Translations under genes and position numbers: made by a program | Assembly (NCBI GenBank): GCA_024233935.1 | Contig: JACKOY010000002.1 | Coordinates: 1-64,000, forward strand | Length of the DNA stretch: 64,000 nucleotides | Reading direction: 5' to 3' | Origin: Spirochaetales bacterium | GTDB taxonomy: Bacteria; Spirochaetota; Leptospiria; Leptospirales; Leptonemataceae | Shown here: one piece after another, positions 1-10,955 of the stretch | How positions within the stretch are numbered: position 1 is the stretch's first letter | Layout: the number at the start of each line of letters is the position of its first letter | The notes under the pieces: generated by a model | Databases searched by the model: none | Told to the model about the DNA's origin: nothing | The model's input: only the letters and a program-made list of their open reading frames with translations

Positions 1-767
1 AATTCGTATTTTAGCTGCGTGCGAAGGAAGCCCCAAAGCGCAAAGCAAACTGAGAAAAGCCCGTAAAAGAGATTCTCGCGCTCCTTGCGTCTGCGGATGA
101 ACAGAAAAAGGAAATAGAGGCCCGTTGCCAGGTAGACGGCCTGCAGGAGCACTTCCACGAAGTCGGAGATAACTTCCCGTCGATGCATCTCCGCCGTTGG
201 TCCGATTTGTGGACTGCCCCTGATGATCCCGAACCCGGTCGCCGAGTAGCCGCGCACCTGGACCACCAGCACATTGACCTCTCCGGGCCGGAACGCGCCT
301 TCGGGAGGATCATAGATGCGCAGTCGGTCGTAGGCCTGAGCGAACGGAGAATCCCAGTCGCCGGTTTGTCCGATCAAAACACCGTTCAGATAGGTGCGAT
401 CGCGATCATCAATCTCTCCCAGGCGAATGGACAGCGGTCCTACTGCTTCAGTCGGAAGCCAGAAGCGTTTCAGGAAAGTGGCGAAGGGGCGGGATCCGTT
501 TGGAGGCAACGTGGCTGGCAGGCTGATGGCTTCCCAGTCAGGCCCGGGCGGGGCATCGCTTTGAAGAGCATCGGTCCGGAACAACTCGGGCGACTCCGCG
601 ATCTTCCGCTGCACCCACCAGGTGTGGCTACCCGGGGCTTCGTCGTTAAGAGATTGAATCTGCGAAATGTCGCTCAGGCGTTGCACGGCCTGGGCCGGCA
701 GGCCCGGGGCAGTCGTCAGAGCGACGAACGTGCAGGCCAAAAGGGTGCGGGCATACGCGTCCTTCAT
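1..767 (-). CDS. 7TM-DISM receptor, N-terminal part (runs off window start)
   Basis: Partial gene: 255 codons are visible and the 3' end lies beyond base 1. The ATG at 767 opens a signal peptide (ARTLLACTFVALTTAPGLPAQA). A jelly-roll ligand-binding region follows, with the motif GEIDDRDRTYLNG, which matches the GEVADHDETYFNG motif of the receptor at 23388-25511. The last visible residues (LLQAVYLATGLYFLFLFIRRR) enter the first membrane helices of a 7TM-DISM module. Such receptors sense periplasmic ligands and carry varied cytoplasmic output domains; here the output domain is not visible. It follows the alpha/beta hydrolase by 49 bases on the same strand and may end the M23-carB-hydrolase transcription unit. 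Family assignment is firm at the domain level; ligand and output are unknown. Confidence 0.8.
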   Translation of the reverse strand, partial: MKDAYARTLLACTFVALTTAPGLPAQAVQRLSDISQIQSLNDEAPGSHTWWVQRKIAESPELFRTDALQSDAPPGPDWEAISLPATLPPNGSRPFATFLKRFWLPTEAVGPLSIRLGEIDDRDRTYLNGVLIGQTGDWDSPFAQAYDRLRIYDPPEGAFRPGEVNVLVVQVRGYSATGFGIIRGSPQIGPTAEMHRREVISDFVEVLLQAVYLATGLYFLFLFIRRRKERENLFYGLFSVCFALWGFLRTQLKYE

Positions 768-816
768 CTGCGGATCGAACTCACGCTTGAATCCCGAGTC
801 AACGCGAATCGGCTCT

Positions 817-1521
817 TTATAGTGCCAGCAGGAGACGGCGCGCCAGAAGATCTGCATGGCGCGCAAACACGAGATGATCTCCGCCGGCGATCACGATTTC
901 GGGCGTTCGATAGAGGCGCGTGTGAGCGAAATCGAAAAGGGGGTCGGCCGTTCCGTGCATCTGGATGATGGTTCCCGTTTGATGGAGCAGACCAGGTTGT
1001 CCCGGCCAACGCTTTATCAGGCGTCCTGCGCCAAAGAACAAGGACGCATCTGCGTCCCGGGCCATTGCAGCGTAGACATGCCGCCGGGCAAGCCGCGGCC
1101 GCGCTATCGGGTAGATGGCTGCCAGCAGGTCCAGGGCCGGTCGGCAAAAACCGTGCGGCATGGCGGCCACCAGACTTGCGCCGGTGCTCGCGATGCGGGT
1201 GAGGCCGGCGCCGCTCCAGGCCGTGCTTGCGAGTCCCAGCACACGGCAGCGCACCTTGTTGGCGGCAATCCATTCCTGCAGGAGCAGGCCGCCAAACGAT
1301 ACTCCAATAGCCATGTCAAAAGTGGATCGGTCGAAGCGTTGCGCTTGAAACAGCCGGGCCGCGTACTCCGACAGCCGTTGTTCTTCTGGAAGCAAAGGCG
1401 GGTACACCGGACCCACTGGCGAGGCCGGGGCGCCCTGGGCAGCCAGAGCGTCCCCAAGGGGTTGAAACATGCGCTGGTCTCCACCCAGCCCGGGCAGAAA
1501 CAGGATTCGAAGGTTTTTCAC
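817..1521 (-). CDS. Alpha/beta-hydrolase fold protein
   Basis: A cytoplasmic hydrolase of about 234 residues with no signal peptide. The fold is recognised from the opening strand and oxyanion-type turn (LRILFLPGLGGD), the nucleophile elbow GVSFGG with the presumed catalytic Ser, a late acid motif HGTADPLFD and the C-terminal GGDHLVF that supplies the His. Substrate is unknown; esterase or thioesterase activity is possible. Start choice: the frame is open to an ATG at 1587 inside carB, but a GTG at 1521 lies one base after the carB stop and begins right at the first beta-strand, so I prefer it. No strong Shine-Dalgarno sequence is seen at either, so translational coupling to carB is likely. 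Confidence 0.75.
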   Translation of the reverse strand: MKNLRILFLPGLGGDQRMFQPLGDALAAQGAPASPVGPVYPPLLPEEQRLSEYAARLFQAQRFDRSTFDMAIGVSFGGLLLQEWIAANKVRCRVLGLASTAWSGAGLTRIASTGASLVAAMPHGFCRPALDLLAAIYPIARPRLARRHVYAAMARDADASLFFGAGRLIKRWPGQPGLLHQTGTIIQMHGTADPLFDFAHTRLYRTPEIVIAGGDHLVFARHADLLARRLLLAL

Positions 1522-1522
1522 G

Positions 1523-4879
<3,357 letters not shown>

Positions 4880-4893
4880 GGTCTACAAGCGTC

Positions 4894-5931
4894 TCAAAAC
4901 ACGCTCGGTCGGTTTTCGCTCAGGCAGGCGGATGATTCAAAATCCGTCGCACAGACGTACGGTTTCGGATCCATGTGCTGAAGTTCGCCAATGCGGATCT
5001 CGTAGTGCAGATGAGGACCGGTGGACAGGCCCGACGAGCCCATTGTACCCAGAAGCTGGCCCCGGCGCACATGGGTGCCCGGCTGCACCTCAATCGATGC
5101 CAGGTGCGCATACATGGAATAAAAACCAAAATCGTGTTTTACGAGCAGGGCACGCCCATATCCGCCACCGGAGTAGTAGACCACGCTTCCCTCGCCGGTG
5201 GCATAAACTGGTGTGCCGTACGGTCCGGAGGTGTCGTAACCGGGATGGAATTCGCGCACATAGCCCCCAAATGGACTGTAGCGCTCTCCGTAGCCTGATG
5301 TGTCATGCAGGCCATTCATGCTGCGAAAGGGGCGTCCAATCGGGAGCTTCGCATAGACACCGATGCCTTCTCCCAGGCTCTCCGTAAGAAACAGAAGCAG
5401 GGGGGCGTCGCCGATCAGGGTGCGGGTCGCTGTTCGCAGCAGCTGCACGGGGGGCAGATAGCTGGTCTGAAAGCCGACCTCCTGGCGATGTCGAATCAGT
5501 TCGCGCTCGAGCGCTCTTTCGGCGCCGCTGGCGGCCACGTCCATGTCCGGGATAATTTCCAGTTCGCCGGTCGGCACGCCGAGCTGCTCGGCGATCGAAA
5601 GCATATTCTCACGTAGCTCACGATTCTCGTCCAGCAGCAGTTCGGTCCTTTGCTGCAGGTCGATGGCCGCTCGAAAGTTGCTGCCGTAGAGGGCGTGCAG
5701 GCGCTCCACTTCGCGCGCGCGCAATCGATTGTGGTAGACGCCATACGCGGAGAGGCCGACGGCCAGCAGAACGGTGCCGGCCAGAAAGGCGATCATGGAC
5801 CAATTCAGCTGCAGGCTGAACATTCGATCCTGGCCGTGAGGAATGACCATAATCGTCAGCCTTTCCTGGCCTTTTTGTCGAAAGCGCTTCGCGACGTTTC
5901 GAAGCAGATTCTGTGCGAACTCTCGAAGCAA
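4894..5931 (-). CDS. M23-family (LytM/lysostaphin-like) membrane-anchored peptidase
   Basis: Putative cell-wall endopeptidase or divisome activator acting in the periplasm. The 345-residue protein has a short cytoplasmic N-terminus, one membrane helix (about residues 45-65), a coiled coil (about 70-115) and a C-terminal LytM domain (about 215-320). Zinc ligands are present: H229 and D233 in HPGYD, and H309 in the HLH motif, with H276 in YAHL. It is therefore predicted to be an active enzyme rather than a degenerate LytM. Start: the frame opens with TTG at 5931; the first ATG is at 5850, but that would remove the conserved stretch RQKGQERLTIMVIPHG seen in spirochaetal relatives, so TTG is preferred. 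It shares a 138-base divergent region with lysS and precedes carB by 14 bases. Confidence 0.85.
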   Translation of the reverse strand: MLREFAQNLLRNVAKRFRQKGQERLTIMVIPHGQDRMFSLQLNWSMIAFLAGTVLLAVGLSAYGVYHNRLRAREVERLHALYGSNFRAAIDLQQRTELLLDENRELRENMLSIAEQLGVPTGELEIIPDMDVAASGAERALERELIRHRQEVGFQTSYLPPVQLLRTATRTLIGDAPLLLFLTESLGEGIGVYAKLPIGRPFRSMNGLHDTSGYGERYSPFGGYVREFHPGYDTSGPYGTPVYATGEGSVVYYSGGGYGRALLVKHDFGFYSMYAHLASIEVQPGTHVRRGQLLGTMGSSGLSTGPHLHYEIRIGELQHMDPKPYVCATDFESSACLSENRPSVF

Positions 5932-6069
5932 GGGGCATCCGCCTGCGGTCAGAGGTTTATGTCCCAGGCGGGTGTCAATTGAATTAGGGCCCGATAGCGT
6001 GCACGCTCAAATCCCCTTCAAAACACGAATTTCATTGCCAGCGGGGGCCCCGCGCCAGAATCAAACGGC

Positions 6070-7602
6070 ATGACCGACAAGCAGCCATCCGGTGGGACTG
6101 AAAGCGATAGCTCCGATCTATACGAAAATCGGCTTCGGAAATTGAAAGAATGGCAGGACGCCGGACAGGATCCATATGCTCAACTCTTCAATCAGAACAA
6201 CCACGTCGCGGAACTCCTGAGCATACCGACCGAGAGCTTCTCGGAGTCGCAGCACTATCAAATCGCCGGTCGAATCCGATCGCGGCGGTTGATGGGCAAG
6301 GCCGCCTTCATGGAGGTTGAGGACTCCTCTGGTCGCATTCAGATCTATGCAAGTCAGAAAGATCTCGGAAACGAGGAGTTCGATATCTTCCGGTCCCTGG
6401 ATCTCGGTGACATCGTCGGTCTGGAAGGCTTCCTGTTCGTAACCCGTACAGGTCAGACGACTCTTCATATCCGTTCTTTCGTTCCTCTGGCCAAATGTTT
6501 GCGTCCGTTGCCGGTCGTCAAAGAAGCCGATGGTCGCGTGTTCGATTCTTTTCACGACAAGGAGCTCCGCTATCGGATGCGCTACGTGGATTTGATTGTG
6601 AATCCCCACGTTCGGGAAACCTTTGTGCGCCGTTCGCGCATCGTTGGTGAGTTGCGTCACTTTCTGGTGGAGCGGGGATTTCTTGAAGTCGAAACACCCA
6701 TGATGCAGCCCATTCCGGGAGGGGCGGCCGCGCGTCCTTTCGTTACGCATCACAACGCCCTGGACCAGGATTTGTATTTGCGCATTGCGCCGGAGCTCTA
6801 TTTGAAACGCCTGATTGTGGGAGGCTTCGAACGGGTTTTTGAGATCAATCGTAACTTCCGAAATGAAGGCATCAGCATAAAGCACAATCCGGAATTTACG
6901 ATGCTGGAGCTCTATCAGGCTTACGGGGATATGGAATCGATGCTTGAACTCTGCCAGCAGATGATTGCCTACGTAGCAAAGAGCGTTGTCGGTACACTTA
7001 AGGTAGAGTATGGAGAACACACGATTGATCTGACACCACCCTGGCGCCGCATTTCCTTCGCAGACGTAATTGCCGAGAATACAGGCGTACGCATTGAACC
7101 GGGCATGGACCTGAAAGAGGCCCGCGAGCTTGGTGGCAAGGCGGGTCTGGAAGAAGAGGCGCTGGCAGATTGCCATTCCATCTGGCAGGTGGCCGAACTG
7201 CTCTTCGATGAATTCGTCGAGGCCAGGCTGATTCAGCCGGTGTTTGTGACGGACTATCCGCGCGAACTATCGCCGCTGGCCCGGGCCTGGCCCGATCGTC
7301 CCGACCTGGTGCAACGCTTTGAGCCCTACATTGTCGGGCGGGAAATGGGTAATGCTTTTACCGAGTTGAACGACCCGGAAGATCAGCGTGAGCGTTTCCT
7401 GGAACAGGTGCGCGAGCGCGAAAGCGGCGCCGGAGAGGGCGGTTATATGGATGAAGACTACGTACGCGCGCTGGAATTTGGCATGCCGCCCACAGGCGGC
7501 ATGGGCATTGGAGTCGACCGACTGGTCATGTTACTGACGAACTCGCCTTCGATTCGCGACACCATTCTTTTTCCCCTGCTTCGACCCGAGAGAAGTTCGT
7601 GA
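6070..7602 (+). CDS. lysS: Lysyl-tRNA synthetase, class II
   Basis: Charges tRNA-Lys with lysine in the cytoplasm. The 510-residue length is normal for bacterial LysS. An OB-fold anticodon-binding domain occupies about residues 60-170 (IAGRIRSRRLMGKAAF). The class II core shows motif 2 (FRNEGISIKHNPEFTMLE) and motif 3 (GMGIGVDRLVMLLTNS), and DTILFPLLRPE ends the catalytic domain as in the family. The ATG at 6070 leaves a short leader of 138 bases to the divergent M23 gene. The 3' end overlaps the converging methyltransferase gene by 72 bases, so their transcripts are complementary there. Confidence 0.97.
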   Translation: MTDKQPSGGTESDSSDLYENRLRKLKEWQDAGQDPYAQLFNQNNHVAELLSIPTESFSESQHYQIAGRIRSRRLMGKAAFMEVEDSSGRIQIYASQKDLGNEEFDIFRSLDLGDIVGLEGFLFVTRTGQTTLHIRSFVPLAKCLRPLPVVKEADGRVFDSFHDKELRYRMRYVDLIVNPHVRETFVRRSRIVGELRHFLVERGFLEVETPMMQPIPGGAAARPFVTHHNALDQDLYLRIAPELYLKRLIVGGFERVFEINRNFRNEGISIKHNPEFTMLELYQAYGDMESMLELCQQMIAYVAKSVVGTLKVEYGEHTIDLTPPWRRISFADVIAENTGVRIEPGMDLKEARELGGKAGLEEEALADCHSIWQVAELLFDEFVEARLIQPVFVTDYPRELSPLARAWPDRPDLVQRFEPYIVGREMGNAFTELNDPEDQRERFLEQVRERESGAGEGGYMDEDYVRALEFGMPPTGGMGIGVDRLVMLLTNSPSIRDTILFPLLRPERSS

Positions 7603-8628
7603 GGGCGCTTTGCTGAACAGGTAGTGATTCACCTGCCACTCACGGCCGCCAGCGTATCCAAAAAGCTCCGCCACGGACATGAAAAAGACACGCCAGTAGT
7701 TCCACCACCTTCGGGCCTGCTCAGGGCCATAGGTCTTCACAAAGATCTGCATGATCTGGTCCCTGTGTCGGTCCATGTTACGCAGCCAGTCTTCCGAGGT
7801 TCTCTGGTAGTGCGTACCGTCAACAGTCCAGATGCGCTCGCTCTTTAACGGATAACAAAATTCCAGCAGCAGGTGTTTGGAAGGCATGATGCCGCCGGTA
7901 AAGAAGTAGCGGGCCATCCAGTCTGATTCGCCCTGGTCCTCAAAGAGATAGGCACGATCGGCGTGCGTGAAGATATGCACGAAGAGCTTCCCTCCGGGCT
8001 TCAACCACTCCGCGATTCTTCCGAACAGGAGCTCATAGTTGCGCATGTGTTCGAACATCTCAACTGACACGACCCGGTCGTAACGGCCGGGGGCCGCGAA
8101 TTCATTCATATCGGCCGTGATGACCCGGACGTTTTGGAGTCCTTGCTCCGCCAGCTTCTGCTCGATGTAGATCCGTTGCGGGGCGGAGTTGGAAACGGCT
8201 GTGATGCGCGCGCGCGGAAAGGAGCGGGCCATGAAGATGGTAAGGGAACCCCAGCCGCAGCCGAGTTCCAGAATCTGCTGGCCATCTTTGAGGTCCGCTC
8301 GCCCGGCCGTCAGGCGCAGCATGTGGTCCTCGGCGGCGTCCAGGCTTTGCGCGCCTTCGTAGTAGGCCGAGCTGTACTTTCGGTTCTTCCCGAGCACCAG
8401 CTCAAAGAATTCCGGCGGCAGTTCGTAATGCTGGTCGTTGGCGTCCTGCGTATGGACCGCGATCGCACTCTGTCGCAGCTTTGCGAACAATGCCTGATTG
8501 CGCTCTTCTTCCTGTTCGAGCGTGGGTTGTCGCTCTTGTCGCAGCCTGACCCGCAGTAACGATCGGATTCCCAATCGAATTAAAAAATCAGGTAACAGTC
8601 CGCGTTCCAGTAGTCTATCGAGTATCAT
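7531..8628 (-). CDS. CFA / coclaurine N-methyltransferase-like SAM-dependent methyltransferase
   Basis: Class I SAM methyltransferase of the cyclopropane-fatty-acid-synthase superfamily, 365 residues. The SAM site is ILELGCGWGS (about 119-128). Acidic and histidine motifs follow (VSVEMFEHMRNYE, then KLFVHIFTH), and ESDWMARYFFTGGIMPS is the signature of the branch that includes bacterial homologues of plant coclaurine N-methyltransferase. The His equivalent to the bicarbonate ligand of CFA synthase is kept. ATG at 8628 is preceded by GAGGA at 7-base spacing. It is divergent from the FAD oxidoreductase and probably belongs with that lipid-modification cluster. The last 24 residues are basic, lack family similarity and lie in the 72-base overlap with lysS. 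Substrate unknown; an unsaturated acyl chain is an inference from context. Confidence 0.85.
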   Translation of the reverse strand: MILDRLLERGLLPDFLIRLGIRSLLRVRLRQERQPTLEQEEERNQALFAKLRQSAIAVHTQDANDQHYELPPEFFELVLGKNRKYSSAYYEGAQSLDAAEDHMLRLTAGRADLKDGQQILELGCGWGSLTIFMARSFPRARITAVSNSAPQRIYIEQKLAEQGLQNVRVITADMNEFAAPGRYDRVVSVEMFEHMRNYELLFGRIAEWLKPGGKLFVHIFTHADRAYLFEDQGESDWMARYFFTGGIMPSKHLLLEFCYPLKSERIWTVDGTHYQRTSEDWLRNMDRHRDQIMQIFVKTYGPEQARRWWNYWRVFFMSVAELFGYAGGREWQVNHYLFSKAPSRTSLGSKQGKKNGVANRRRVRQ

Positions 8629-8789
8629 TGGACATCCTCACGCTTAACAACCGAGGCCCGTCATAGTTCGGTTAGCGGAGCGTTGTACTAACGTTATGAA
8701 TTTCATTTCCGGTCGCGCGCCGTGAAGCGCGTCTACCAGAGATAAAGATCGTGAAGAAAAAAAACCATGAAAAACTTCTCTGGTTGTTC

Positions 8790-8817
8790 GCACTGCATAA
8801 AAAAAAATGGGCAGTGC
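8790..8817. repeat. Inverted repeat with A-tract spacer upstream of oxidoreductase
   Basis: GCACTGC at 8790-8796 and GCAGTGC at 8811-8817 form a perfect 7-base inverted repeat around a 14-base spacer that carries nine consecutive A residues. It lies 71-98 bases ahead of the oxidoreductase ATG at 8888, so it could be an operator or a leader hairpin. A second small palindrome, CGTT-GTACT-AACG, is at 8681-8693. No clear sigma-70 promoter was found beside either. The 259-base intergenic region otherwise shows no gene. Confidence 0.4.
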
Positions 8818-8887
8818 ACGGTCGCATGCTAACTTACCGGAGTTACCTTACGAAAACGAATCGGAAGACGCGAGGAAGATCTCAAGC

Positions 8888-10156
8888 ATGCAAAGGTTAG
8901 CAATAGTTGGGACAGGCATCGCCGGGTTGGGAGCTGCCTATTACCTGAAAGATCGCTACGAAGTCACTCTCTTCGAAAAGAACAACTACGCCGGTGGCCA
9001 CACAAACACGGTGGACGTCGCCGGTCGCCATGGACCGCAGTCGATCGATACGGGCTTCATCGTTTACAACGAGAAGACCTATCCGAATCTGGTGCGCTTG
9101 TTTCGTGATCTTCAGATAGCTACCGAGCCGAGTAACATGTCGTTCAGTATGCACGATCAGGACTCGGGCCTGCAGTTTTCGGGACAATCAGTCTCGACGC
9201 TTTTTGCCCAACGCCGCAGGATCTTGTCTCCGGCGCATTGGAAGTTCCTTGCCGAAGCGAATCGTTTCAACGTGACCGCGCCTCAGCATCTGGAAGCGGG
9301 CCGGGCCGAGGGCCCGCTGGAACAGTATCTGATAGAGCGGGGCTATAGCGAAAGATTTCGCGAGAGTTACGTCTATCCTATGGCCTCGGCGGTCTGGTCC
9401 ACCGCTCCCGGGCGTGTTCGGCACTTCCCGGCCGCGACCTTTATACGTTTCTTCCACAATCACGGCTTTCTCGGTATGAACACGCAACTGCAGTGGCGCA
9501 CGGTTTCGGGGGGCGCCCGCAATTATGTGCAGCGCATTCGCGCGGCCGTTGGGGCCCGCACGTACCTAAACGATCCGGTCCGGAGCGTGGAGCGGGACGG
9601 CGACCGGGTCGTGGTTCGGACCGAGAACGGACAGCAGGAGTTCGACCGCGTACTCGTGGCAACGCATGCCGATCAGGCCCTGGCTATGCTCAAAGACCCC
9701 ACGGCTCTGGAAGTCGCCCTTTTGGGCCGCTTTCGTTATGAAAACAACCAGGCGCTCCTTCATACGGATTCCGGCGTTATGCCGCCACTCCGACGGGTAT
9801 GGTCGTCCTGGAATTACAAGACACAAATCGGCCGGGATGGTGTGCGCCGCGCTGCGACAGTCTACTATATGAACCGCTTGCAAAATATACCCGGGCCGAC
9901 GGACTATTTTGTTTCGATTAACGACTACGAAGACGTGGAACCGTCCCGGATCCTCAGAACCATCAACTACGAGCATCCACTTTTCGATCTGGCAGCGGTT
10001 CGGGCTCAGGATGAGCTTTCGCGCCTGAATGAAAGTGGACCCGTGTTTTTTGCCGGTAGTTATTTCCGGTACGGGTTTCACGAGGACGCCCTCTGGTCGG
10101 GACTGCAGGCGGCGAAAAGGTTGGGACATGCAAGAGAACCAGTCGTTTCTGTATGA
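8888..10156 (+). CDS. FAD-dependent amine-oxidase-like oxidoreductase (COG2907 type)
   Basis: Flavoprotein of 422 residues. The Rossmann FAD motif is at the extreme N-terminus (LAIVGTGIAGLGAAYYL), followed by the family motif EKNNYAGGHTNTVDV and, at the C-terminus, FAGSYFRYGFHEDALWSGL, which closes the FAD site in this family. Start: the frame is open from 8807, but ATG 8888 has AGGAAG nine bases upstream and places the FAD motif at residue 4, so it is chosen. It overlaps DUF1365 by 29 bases. FAD oxidoreductase + DUF1365 + CFA-like methyltransferase is a recurrent bacterial cluster; in Rhodobacter a comparable set makes furan fatty acids and responds to singlet oxygen. A role as an acyl-chain desaturase is inferred, not shown. 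Confidence 0.85.
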   Translation: MQRLAIVGTGIAGLGAAYYLKDRYEVTLFEKNNYAGGHTNTVDVAGRHGPQSIDTGFIVYNEKTYPNLVRLFRDLQIATEPSNMSFSMHDQDSGLQFSGQSVSTLFAQRRRILSPAHWKFLAEANRFNVTAPQHLEAGRAEGPLEQYLIERGYSERFRESYVYPMASAVWSTAPGRVRHFPAATFIRFFHNHGFLGMNTQLQWRTVSGGARNYVQRIRAAVGARTYLNDPVRSVERDGDRVVVRTENGQQEFDRVLVATHADQALAMLKDPTALEVALLGRFRYENNQALLHTDSGVMPPLRRVWSSWNYKTQIGRDGVRRAATVYYMNRLQNIPGPTDYFVSINDYEDVEPSRILRTINYEHPLFDLAAVRAQDELSRLNESGPVFFAGSYFRYGFHEDALWSGLQAAKRLGHAREPVVSV

Positions 10157-10955
10157 TTGCCAGGTGGTGCATGAGCGGTTGGCGGTTAAGGCCCATCGCT
10201 TCACATACCGAATATTCATGTTCCTGCTTGAGCTGGACGAGATCGCCCGTTCCAACCGCGCCCGTTTCTTGTTCGGGACCGGCCCTCTTAAACCGTACCG
10301 CCTGTCGGCAAAGGATCATTTCCGCGGCAGGGTAAAGCCGGAAGGGAACGAGTCGGTTCCGGCATTTTTGCGCCGGGGCGTAGAGGAAGTTCTGGAACAG
10401 AGAGGTCATCGCTATCGACCGGCGCGCATTCAGCTGCTCACGAATGTTCGCATTTTTGGCTACGTATTTAATCCGGTTAGCTTCTATTTTTGTTACGATG
10501 AGAAAAACGAACTGCGTCACGTTGTCACAGAGGTTAACAATACGTATGGCGAGCAGAAGTTTTTCGTAAACGCAGTCGGAAGCGGTGGGAAACATGCGGC
10601 AGCCGTCGAGGATCGGCAGCGGAAGCACTTCTATGTTTCACCGTTTATCACTCATGACACGGACTTTGCGTTTCGCTATTGGGTGCCTTCGGAAACCCTG
10701 CGCATTCAGATCGACTCGGAAAGCGCGGGATCATCGGTGTTGCGCGCGGGGCTGAGCGGGAAACGAAGGTCGCTATCGGACGCCCGGCTCCTGTTCTACC
10801 TGCTGCGATTCCCTCTTATGACCGTCCGGGTCATTCTGGCGATTCACTGGCAGGCCTTTCGGTTGTTCCTGAAAGGGGTGCCCCACTTCCCGAAGCGGGC
10901 GACCGACGAAAAGATACGAATAGAAGCCAGCACGAACCAGGAGAGACTCGCATGA
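10128..10955 (+). CDS. DUF1365 family protein
   Basis: A 275-residue DUF1365 (COG3496) protein of unknown biochemistry. Family hallmarks are the N-terminal CQVVHERLAVKAHRFTYRIFM, the central FGYVFNPVSFYFCYD and NTYGEQKFFV, and the late region KHFYVSPFI. The frame is open from 10029, but the ATG at 10128 begins right at the conserved N-terminus. It lies inside the 3' end of the oxidoreductase (29-base overlap), and its stop overlaps the next start as ATGA, so translational coupling across the cluster is likely. DUF1365 genes travel with FAD oxidoreductases and CFA-type methyltransferases; an accessory role in fatty-acyl modification is inferred from that linkage only. Confidence 0.88.
   Translation: MQENQSFLYDCQVVHERLAVKAHRFTYRIFMFLLELDEIARSNRARFLFGTGPLKPYRLSAKDHFRGRVKPEGNESVPAFLRRGVEEVLEQRGHRYRPARIQLLTNVRIFGYVFNPVSFYFCYDEKNELRHVVTEVNNTYGEQKFFVNAVGSGGKHAAAVEDRQRKHFYVSPFITHDTDFAFRYWVPSETLRIQIDSESAGSSVLRAGLSGKRRSLSDARLLFYLLRFPLMTVRVILAIHWQAFRLFLKGVPHFPKRATDEKIRIEASTNQERLA

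Noticed and set aside
183..968. Plus-strand open frame of 261 codons at the window start
   Set aside because: The minus strand here encodes a clear 7TM-DISM receptor start; the plus frame shows no domain and spans two minus-strand genes.
6118..7176. Minus-strand open frame of about 352 codons inside lysS
   Set aside because: lysS is unmistakable on the plus strand; the antisense product has no family features.
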